This document shows positions 1 to 5,290 of a stretch of 5,290 bases of DNA, one piece after another. The stretch's first letter is position 1. Each line of letters opens with the position of its first letter. The translations under genes were made by a program, and so were the position numbers. The notes below the pieces were generated by a model. The model saw nothing but the letters and a program-made list of their open reading frames with translations. It was not told where the DNA came from and ran no database searches. The stretch is taken from assembly GCA_903890265.1 (NCBI GenBank), contig CAITAM010000040.1:1-5290 (forward strand), written 5' to 3'. The stretch comes from an uncultured Pseudomonadota bacterium. GTDB taxonomy: Bacteria > Pseudomonadota > Gammaproteobacteria > Steroidobacterales > Steroidobacteraceae.

Positions 1-1112
1 ACCAGGGCCATGACGACAACGCCCTGAACCCCGCCCTCGAGTCGACGTACGCGTTCATCGACCGGGTGCTGGCCTCGCTCGCCGCGGCCTACCGCGAGGC
101 GGGCGTGCCGCCGGGCGCGGTGCACGGCGGCGGTGACGAGTTGCCGGCCGGGGTCTGGGAGGGCTCGCCGGCCTGCGCCCGACGCGTGGCCGAACTCGGG
201 CTCGGGTCGGTGGCGGACCTGAAAGGCTACTTTGCGCGGCGCGTGCTCGCGATCGCGCGCGACCACGGCCTCCGGGTCGCCGGCTGGGAACAGTTCGGGC
301 TGCGCGCGTCGCCGGCGCCCGCGACCAATCCCCCGCCGGTCCCGGCGCCGCCCGCGGTCCTGGTACCGGACGACGGCCTCGTCGGTGACGATGTCACGCT
401 GTACGTCTGGAACGATCTCGCGGGCGGTGACGACCTCGCGTACCGGCTCGCCAACGCAGGCTACCGCGTGATCCTGGCGGGTGCGAGCCACCTCTACCTC
501 GACATGGCCCACGAGGACCGGGCCGAGGAGCCGGGGCTCAACTGGGCGCCGTCGATCCCGGTCCGGCGCATCTACGACTTCGTGCCGTTCAACAGCGCCT
601 GGCCATCGGCCCCGGTGACCGCGCCGAGTACTGCCGGCCGCGCCCGGATCCTCGGCCTCGAGGCGCAGCTGTTCGGTGAGACGGTGCGCAGCGAAGAGCG
701 CCTCGATTACCTCCTGATGCCGAGGCTCGTGGCCGTCGCGGAGCGCGCGTGGGCCGCGGAGCCCCGCTGGGTCGACGTCGCCGAGCCCGCCGCGGCCGCG
801 ACGCGCCACCGCGAGGACTGGGCGGTGTTCATGAACCAGCTCGCAAAGCAGGTGCTCGCCCGCCTCGACCTTGAGGGCAGCGGCATCCGCTATCGCCTGC
901 CACCGCCAGGTATCGTGCGGGACGGTCCGGTGATCCGGGCGAATCACGCCTACCCGGGCTATCGGCTGCGCTACACGACCGACGGCAGCGAGCCGACGTC
1001 GAGCAGCCCGGAACTCAGCGGGCCGCTGCCGGCGCGCGGCCGGGTGACGGTCGCGGCGTTTGCGCCGGACGGCCGCGCCGGGCGCAGCGCGAGCATTACC
1101 GTTGCGGAGTGA
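1..1112 (+). CDS. Beta-N-acetylhexosaminidase, GH20 family (chitobiase type), C-terminal part; 5' end outside window
   Basis: Hydrolyses terminal beta-linked GlcNAc from chitobiose and chitooligosaccharides. The frame is open from base 3 to the TGA at 1110-1112, giving 369 residues; the start is upstream, so secretion cannot be judged. Numbering from base 3, the GH20 signature HGGGDE is at 41-46, with the catalytic Asp45-Glu46 pair of substrate-assisted catalysis. Further family landmarks are Trp95, YVWND at 134-138, LYLD at 164-167 (Tyr165, Asp167) and EAQLFGET at 220-227, where Glu226 matches the sugar-binding Glu of chitobiase. From about residue 300 comes a chitobiase C-terminal (CHB_HEX_C-like) beta-sandwich with a YTTDGSEPT motif. 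Oddities are Phe224, where Serratia chitobiase has Trp, and a Pro/Ala-rich insert at about 103-120. Its position 34 bp before nagF suggests one transcription unit feeding GlcNAc to the PTS. Family assignment is firm; exact substrate range is inferred. Confidence 0.93.
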   Translation, partial: QGHDDNALNPALESTYAFIDRVLASLAAAYREAGVPPGAVHGGGDELPAGVWEGSPACARRVAELGLGSVADLKGYFARRVLAIARDHGLRVAGWEQFGLRASPAPATNPPPVPAPPAVLVPDDGLVGDDVTLYVWNDLAGGDDLAYRLANAGYRVILAGASHLYLDMAHEDRAEEPGLNWAPSIPVRRIYDFVPFNSAWPSAPVTAPSTAGRARILGLEAQLFGETVRSEERLDYLLMPRLVAVAERAWAAEPRWVDVAEPAAAATRHREDWAVFMNQLAKQVLARLDLEGSGIRYRLPPPGIVRDGPVIRANHAYPGYRLRYTTDGSEPTSSSPELSGPLPARGRVTVAAFAPDGRAGRSASITVAE

Positions 1113-1133
1113 GCCGACGCCTGGACGGGCCGC

Positions 1134-1139
1134 GGGGAG
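1134..1139 (+). promoter_or_regulatory. Ribosome binding site deciding the nagF start
   Basis: GGGGAG lies seven bases before the ATG at 1147. An in-frame ATG at 1060 would add 29 Arg/Ala/Pro-rich residues, most of them overlapping the hexosaminidase coding region. The EIIA homology begins right after the ATG at 1147, so this site supports the shorter start. Confidence 0.7.
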
Positions 1140-1146
1140 CGAACGG

Positions 1147-3684
1147 ATGGAGTCGACGATCGACGTCGTAGCGCCCCTGCCCGGCTGGATCCTGCCCCTG
1201 GCCGACGTGCCCGATCCGGTGTTCTCGGCCGGCCTCGCCGGTGACGGGCTCGCGATCGACCCGACGGGCGGCACCGTGCACGCGCCCTGCGCCGGAACCG
1301 TCGTGTGGCCGCCGTCCAGCGCCCATGCGGTGACGCTGCACCTGCCGGTGGGTGACCTGCTGATCCACGTCGGCATCGACACGGTGACACTCGCTGGCGA
1401 CCTGTTCCACCGCCTCGTTGCCGACGGTGCTGACGTCGTCGCCGGCCAGCCGCTGCTCGCCTTTGATCTTGATCGGGTGGTCCGCGAGGCGAAAAGCGCC
1501 GTCACCCCGATCGTCTTTGCCGGCCGCGGCGGCGGCACGATCGCGTGGAAGGCCGCGCCGGGTCGGATCGAGACCGGCTCGCCGCTGTTACGGATAGCGG
1601 CGGGTCATGCCATCCCAGGTCATGCGAGCGCAGGTCATGCCACCGATGCCGGACCAGCACCGCCCGGAGGAGGCCTCGAGGCATCGTTTCGCGTTCCGTT
1701 CGAACACGGCCTTCACGCGCGGCCGGCGGCGCGCCTCGTCGCCGCGCTGAAACCCCATGCCGCCGAGGTCACGGTACGCTGTCGGGGCCGCACGGCGAGC
1801 GCGCACAGCCCGGTCGCGCTGATGACGCTCGGCCTTAACCAGGGCGATACGGTCCTCGTGCACGCAGAAGGATCAGACGCCGCGGCGGCGCTCGAGGCCG
1901 TCGCCACCCTGCTCGCCCGCGTGCCGTCGCCGTCGTCGTCGCCTTCGTCGTCACGGGTGGCAGCGTCGCCGGTCGTGGCGCCGGCGGCCGGCACTCAGCT
2001 GGCCGCGGTGATCGCCGCCCCCGGCCTCGCGCGCGGCACGGCGGTGCCCTTGCAGTCGGCGCGTCTCGTCGCGGGCCCGGCGCTCGGCGATCCCGCGCAC
2101 GAGCGCCGGCGCCTGACCGCCGCGCGGGCCGATGTCGATGCCGCGCTCGCCCGTCTCGCCACGCGCGATGCGGGGCCCGGGATTTTCGCCGCGCACCGGG
2201 CGCTGCTCGCCGATCCCTCGCTCGTCGCGGCCGCCGAGGCGCGCATCGCCGCGGGCGCATCGGCCGGTGCCGCGTGGGCGGAGGCGATCGGGGCGGCCGG
2301 CCGCGCGTTTGCTGACGCGGGCGAGGACTATCTAAACGCACGGCGCGCGGATCTCCTCGATCTCGAGCAGCAGGTGTTGGCCGCCCTCGCCGGCGGCGAC
2401 CCGGCCCTGCAGCATGAACTCCCGGAACACGCCGTCGTCGTCGCCGACGATCTCCTGCCCTCGCAGCTGCTGGCACTCGATGCCACGCGCGTTGCCGCGG
2501 TGGTCACGGCCGCCGGTGGTCCGACGGCGCACGTCGCGATCCTCGCCGCGGCACGCGGCCTGCCGATGCTCGTGGCGGCGGGGCCGGCGGTGCTCGCGAT
2601 CGCGCCCGGCACGCCACTCATCGTTGATGCGGACACGGGCTGCGTGCACGTAGCGCCCGGGGAGTCGGCGTGGGAAGAGGTCGGCGCGCGACTTGCCACG
2701 CAGCGCGCCGCCGCCAGTCGGGAGCGGGCCGAGGCCGCGGCACCGGCCTCGACCCGCGACGGACGACGCGTTCACGTGCACGTCAACCTGGGTGCGGGCG
2801 GTGAGACGGCAGCGGCGGTGGCGCTCGGCGCCGAGGGCTGCGGGCTGCTGCGCACGGAGTTCCTGTTCGCCGATCGGTCCGCGGCGCCGACCGTGGCCGA
2901 GCAGGCCGCCGCCTACCGGCACGTCGCGGCCGCGCTCGGCGGACGGCCGCTGACGGTGCGCACGCTCGATGCCGGCAGCGACAAGCCGTTGCGGTACCTG
3001 CCGTTACCGGCGGAGCCCAACCCCGCACTCGGCTTGCGTGGCCTGCGCCTCGGACTGCGCCATCCCGAGCTCCTCGGCGATCAGCTGGACGCGCTGCTCG
3101 AGGTCGAGGGCACAAGCCTGCGCGTGCTCGTGCCCATGGTGACCGATCGGTCCGAGCTTCGGGAGGTGCGTGCCGCGCTCGAGTCCCGGGCGCGCGCCCG
3201 CGGCCGCCCGTGCCCGCCGCTGGGCGTCATGATCGAGACGCCGGCCTCGGCCCTGCAGGCAGAGCTGTTCGCCCGGGACGCGGACTTCCTGTCCATCGGC
3301 ACCAACGACCTCGCGCAGTACACGCTCGCGATGGACCGCCAGAACGCAGCGCTCGCGCCGCGCCTCGACGCGCTGCATCCGGCGGTCCTGCGCTTGATCG
3401 CCCGGGTGGCCACTGCGGGGCGCGCCGCCGGCAAGCCGGTCGCGGTCTGCGGCGGCCTCGCCTCCGATCCCGAGGCCGTGCCGGTGCTGATCGGCCTCGG
3501 CGTCGACGAGTTGTCCGTCGTGCCCTCCCTCGTGCCGCGCCTGAAGGCGATCGTCCGTCGCCTCGATGCCGCCGCCTGCAACCGGCTCGCGCTCGAGGTC
3601 CTCGATCTCGACGACAGCGGCGCCGTGCGCCAGCACCTGCGTCGCCGGGTCGAGGCCGCACTCCTGCCGGGAGAGTCCGCGTGA
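1147..3684 (+). CDS. nagF: NagF: EIIA(Glc-type)-HPr-Enzyme I fusion phosphotransferase of the GlcNAc PTS
   Basis: Cytoplasmic multiphosphoryl transfer protein, 845 aa, moving phosphate from PEP through EI, HPr and EIIA to the EIIB of NagE. Domain 1 (about 2-151) is EIIA of the glucose/GlcNAc type, with His60 and the phosphorylated His74 in the motif LLIHVGIDTV. Domain 2 (about 180-258) is HPr, with His190 in GLHARPAARL and Ser221 at the HPr Ser46 position. Domain 3 (about 285-845) is Enzyme I: His462 (GGPTAHVAIL), PEP-contacting Arg569 (LLRTEF) and Arg605 (TVRTLD), metal ligands Glu697 (MIETP) and Asp721 (SIGTNDL), and Cys768. The spacings His462-Arg569-Arg605 and Glu697-Asp721-Cys768 equal those of E. 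coli EI (107, 36, 24, 47). Linkers are a GHA repeat (153-166) and a Ser/Pro tract (260-269). Residue 770 in the CGGLASD motif is Gly, where E. coli EI has Glu. A glucose-type rather than fructose-type EIIA separates it from FruB. Confidence 0.95.
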   Translation: MESTIDVVAPLPGWILPLADVPDPVFSAGLAGDGLAIDPTGGTVHAPCAGTVVWPPSSAHAVTLHLPVGDLLIHVGIDTVTLAGDLFHRLVADGADVVAGQPLLAFDLDRVVREAKSAVTPIVFAGRGGGTIAWKAAPGRIETGSPLLRIAAGHAIPGHASAGHATDAGPAPPGGGLEASFRVPFEHGLHARPAARLVAALKPHAAEVTVRCRGRTASAHSPVALMTLGLNQGDTVLVHAEGSDAAAALEAVATLLARVPSPSSSPSSSRVAASPVVAPAAGTQLAAVIAAPGLARGTAVPLQSARLVAGPALGDPAHERRRLTAARADVDAALARLATRDAGPGIFAAHRALLADPSLVAAAEARIAAGASAGAAWAEAIGAAGRAFADAGEDYLNARRADLLDLEQQVLAALAGGDPALQHELPEHAVVVADDLLPSQLLALDATRVAAVVTAAGGPTAHVAILAAARGLPMLVAAGPAVLAIAPGTPLIVDADTGCVHVAPGESAWEEVGARLATQRAAASRERAEAAAPASTRDGRRVHVHVNLGAGGETAAAVALGAEGCGLLRTEFLFADRSAAPTVAEQAAAYRHVAAALGGRPLTVRTLDAGSDKPLRYLPLPAEPNPALGLRGLRLGLRHPELLGDQLDALLEVEGTSLRVLVPMVTDRSELREVRAALESRARARGRPCPPLGVMIETPASALQAELFARDADFLSIGTNDLAQYTLAMDRQNAALAPRLDALHPAVLRLIARVATAGRAAGKPVAVCGGLASDPEAVPVLIGLGVDELSVVPSLVPRLKAIVRRLDAAACNRLALEVLDLDDSGAVRQHLRRRVEAALLPGESA
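1603..1643 (+). repeat. 15-bp tandem repeat (about 2.7 copies) encoding a Gly-His-Ala linker in nagF
   Basis: GGTCATGC recurs at 1603-1610, 1618-1625 and 1633-1640, exactly 15 bp apart, so each unit adds five residues. The product reads GHAIP-GHASA-GHATD and places His154, His159 and His164 in the flexible linker between the EIIA and HPr domains. The period keeps the frame, so copy number could change without breaking the gene. Confidence 0.8.
1924..1953 (+). repeat. Low-complexity Ser/Pro codon run in the HPr-EI linker of nagF
   Basis: A run built mainly of TCG and CCG codons encodes PSPSSSPSSS at residues 260-269, just after the HPr domain and before an Ala/Pro-rich segment leading to the EI N-terminal domain. 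It looks like an ordinary flexible Q-linker-type spacer between fused PTS domains. Confidence 0.7.
3669..3675 (+). promoter_or_regulatory. Ribosome binding site of nagE inside the nagF 3' end
   Basis: GGGAGAG lies five bases before the GTG at 3681, within the last codons of nagF. It supports the GTG start and fits translational coupling through the overlapping GTGA stop/start. Confidence 0.65.
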
Positions 3685-5290
3685 GCGAGAAGTTCGCCGG
3701 ACTGCAGAGCTTCGGCCGGGCGCTGATGCTGCCGATCGCGGTGCTGCCGGTCGCGGGGCTGCTGCTCCGCCTCGGCCAACCGGACCTGCTCGACGTACCG
3801 CTTCTCGCCGCGGCGGGCGACGCGCTCTTCAGCCAGCTCGGTCTCATCTTTGCGGTGGGCGTCGCGGTGGGATTCGCCCGCGACAACCACGGCGCCGCGG
3901 GGCTCGCCGGCACGGTCGGGTTCCTGGTCGCGAGCCACGGGGCCGCGGCGATCCTGTCCCTCCCGCCGACCCTGCCGGCCGGGCTTGCCGCCGAGAGCTG
4001 GCGGCTGCAGCAGGTCGCGAAGTTCAGCGTGCCGCTCGGCATCCTGTCGGGGCTGATCGCCGGGTACGCGCACAACCGCTTCGGCGACATCCGCCTCCCG
4101 CCCTACCTCGCGTTCTTTGCGGGCCGGCGCTTCGTACCGATCGTGACGGGCTGCGCCGGCATCGCGCTGGGCGGGCTCGTCGGCGTCGCCTGGCCCGTGC
4201 TCGCGCAGGGCATGGACGCGCTCAGTCGCACGGTCCTGAACTCCGGGGCCGCGGGGCTCTTCCTCTACGGGGTGCTGAACCGGGTGCTGCTCATCACGGG
4301 CCTGCACCACATCCTGAACAACATCGCGTGGTTCCTGATCGGCGATTACCACGGCGTGACCGGCGACCTGAAGCGCTTCTTCGCCGGCGACCCGTCGGCC
4401 GGCGCGTTCATGACGGGCTTTTTCCCGATCACGATGTTCGGCCTGCCGGGCGCGTGCCTCGCGATGTATCACTCGGTGGAACCCTCGCGCCGGCGGGCGG
4501 CCGCCGGACTCCTGGCCTCGATCGCGCTGACCTCGTTCCTGACCGGCGTCACCGAGCCGGTCGAGTTCACGTTCATGTTCGTCGCGCCCGTGCTGTACGG
4601 GCTGCACGCGCTCCTGACGGGTGCCGCGATGGTGCTGATGCAGGGCCTCGGCGTGAAGCTCGGCTTCGGCTTTTCCGCGGGCCTGTTCGACTACGCCCTC
4701 AATTTTTCCCGCGCCACGCGCCCGTGGCTGCTTCTTCCCGTGGGTGCCGCGACCTTCGGTCTGTACTACGCGCTGTTCCGCTACGCGATCGCGAGGCTCG
4801 ACCTGCCCACGCCGGGTCGTGACCGCGAGTGGGCCGGTGAGGCGCTCACCCGTCCTCCGGCACCGGGCCGTCACCCGGCAGCGGCGTTCATCGAGGCACT
4901 GGGCGGCGCCGGGAACCTCAGGACCGTGGATGCCTGCACGACGCGCCTGCGTCTCGCGGTCGCGGACGTCACGCGCGTCGACGACGCGGCGCTCGCGCGC
5001 CTCGGGGCGCTCGGTGTCCTCCGTCCGTCCGGACAGTCCGTGCAGGTGGTGCTCGGCCCCGTGGCAGACCAGGTCGCGGGAGACATCCGCGCCGCGCTAC
5101 TGAGGTCACCCGCCCACGAATCACCGGTCACGCCGGCCGCCGTGCTGGCGGCGCTCGGTGGCCAGGGCAACCTCCGCTCTGTGACGGCACGACCCGGACG
5201 GGTCCTCGTGGCCGTGCGCGAGGCGGCGACGGTCGACATCGGCGCGCTGCGTGCGGCGGGAGTGCGCGATGCGGTCGTCCTGCACGCCGG
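3681..5290 (+). CDS. nagE: NagE: GlcNAc-specific PTS permease, EIIC-EIIB plus a second degenerate EIIB; 3' end outside window
   Basis: Inner-membrane transporter that imports GlcNAc and phosphorylates it to GlcNAc-6-phosphate. The GTG start overlaps the nagF TGA in GTGA; 536 codons are visible with no stop. The N-terminus (GRALMLPIAVLPVAGLLLR, from residue 12) aligns closely with E. coli NagE from its first residues, supporting this start. EIIC (about 1-375) is hydrophobic and multi-spanning, and contains RFVPIVTG, TGLHHILNNIAWF (His209, His210), FFPITMFGLPGA and GVTEPVEF (Glu292, Glu295), the last matching the EIIC substrate-site motif. EIIB (about 400-478) has the phospho-acceptor Cys419 in DACTTRLRL. 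A second EIIB-like unit starts near 485, with Arg504 where the cysteine should be. No EIIA has appeared by the window end; NagF supplies it. GlcNAc rather than glucose specificity rests on the close NagE match and the neighbours. Confidence 0.94.
   Translation, partial: MSEKFAGLQSFGRALMLPIAVLPVAGLLLRLGQPDLLDVPLLAAAGDALFSQLGLIFAVGVAVGFARDNHGAAGLAGTVGFLVASHGAAAILSLPPTLPAGLAAESWRLQQVAKFSVPLGILSGLIAGYAHNRFGDIRLPPYLAFFAGRRFVPIVTGCAGIALGGLVGVAWPVLAQGMDALSRTVLNSGAAGLFLYGVLNRVLLITGLHHILNNIAWFLIGDYHGVTGDLKRFFAGDPSAGAFMTGFFPITMFGLPGACLAMYHSVEPSRRRAAAGLLASIALTSFLTGVTEPVEFTFMFVAPVLYGLHALLTGAAMVLMQGLGVKLGFGFSAGLFDYALNFSRATRPWLLLPVGAATFGLYYALFRYAIARLDLPTPGRDREWAGEALTRPPAPGRHPAAAFIEALGGAGNLRTVDACTTRLRLAVADVTRVDDAALARLGALGVLRPSGQSVQVVLGPVADQVAGDIRAALLRSPAHESPVTPAAVLAALGGQGNLRSVTARPGRVLVAVREAATVDIGALRAAGVRDAVVLHA
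4878..5290 (+). repeat. Tandem EIIB domain repeat in nagE, 85-residue period, second unit lacking the active Cys
   Basis: Unit 1 (from residue 400, base 4878) and unit 2 (from residue 485, base 5133) align without gaps over at least the first 43 residues, with about 20 identities counted by eye. Both have the core ALGGxGNLR(T/S)V. In unit 1 the next segment is DACTTRLRL; in unit 2 it is TARPGRVLV, so Cys419 is matched by Arg504 and the two Thr by Pro and Gly. Unit 2 continues past the window end. It is probably a non-phosphorylated structural or regulatory copy. Confidence 0.85.

Noticed and set aside
1060..1146. Upstream ATG at 1060 as the start of nagF
   Set aside because: It lies inside the hexosaminidase coding region, adds 29 residues with no EIIA homology, and the ATG at 1147 has a well-placed GGGGAG.
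1113..1146. Promoter or terminator between the hexosaminidase gene and nagF
   Set aside because: The 34-bp gap shows no hairpin with a T-run and no recognisable -35/-10 pair; only the ribosome binding site is supportable.
1835..2476. Minus-strand open frames within nagF (for example 1835-2476 and 2332-2922)
   Set aside because: Arg-rich shadow frames opposite the HPr/EI coding region, with no motif and no plausible start signals seen.
3446..3466. Possible active-site loss in Enzyme I because the motif is CGGLASD rather than CGELAGD
   Set aside because: The catalytic Cys768 and the flanking residues are present with exact family spacing, and as I recall Gly at this position also occurs in other fused EI proteins, so it is not evidence of inactivation.
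3566..4822. Open frame on the + strand (418 codons) overlapping nagF and nagE
   Set aside because: Arg/Ala/Pro-rich translation typical of an out-of-frame reading of high-GC DNA; the overlapping frame gives a clear NagE match.
3081..4874. Long open frame on the minus strand (597 codons) opposite nagF 3' end and nagE
   Set aside because: Its product is a low-complexity Arg/Glu/Gln/His-rich string with no recognisable domain. It lies antisense to convincing EI and EIIC coding sequence, where high third-position GC removes stop codons from the opposite frames.

Overview
The window is a very GC-rich (roughly 70% or more by eye), densely coding stretch of bacterial chromosome carrying part of a GlcNAc (N-acetylglucosamine) / chitin-oligosaccharide utilisation cluster. 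All three genes are on the + strand. The high GC, the strong GC third-position bias and the pairing of a NagF-type EIIA-HPr-EI fusion with an EIIA-less NagE permease suggest a high-GC proteobacterium. The nearest arrangement I know is nagF-nagE of Pseudomonas aeruginosa and relatives. The genus cannot be fixed from this sequence.

Layout: (1) from the left edge to 1112 is the C-terminal 369 residues of a GH20 beta-N-acetylhexosaminidase (chitobiase type); its start lies outside the window. (2) After a 34-bp gap with no visible terminator comes nagF (1147-3684, 845 aa), a three-domain phosphotransferase joining a glucose-type EIIA, HPr and Enzyme I. Every phosphorylated or PEP-binding residue I checked is present. 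(3) nagE starts at a GTG at 3681, overlapping the nagF stop by 4 bp, and runs off the right edge. It encodes the GlcNAc-type EIIC permease, an EIIB domain with its cysteine, and the start of a second EIIB-like repeat in which that cysteine is Arg.

Working together: the hexosaminidase releases GlcNAc from chitooligosaccharides. NagF takes phosphate from PEP and passes it EI -> HPr -> EIIA. NagE receives it on EIIB and imports GlcNAc as GlcNAc-6-phosphate. The window therefore holds a nearly self-contained PTS relay. The expected downstream enzymes (NagA deacetylase, NagB or a GlmS-like deaminase) and a regulator are not in the window.

Most of this is recognisable biology. The points most worth a second look are the degenerate second EIIB repeat in NagE, a Trp-to-Phe change in the hexosaminidase active-site motif, and a His-containing 15-bp tandem repeat encoding the NagF EIIA-HPr linker. 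I saw no RNA gene, CRISPR array, mobile element or convincing promoter or terminator. No stretch over 300 bases lacks a gene.
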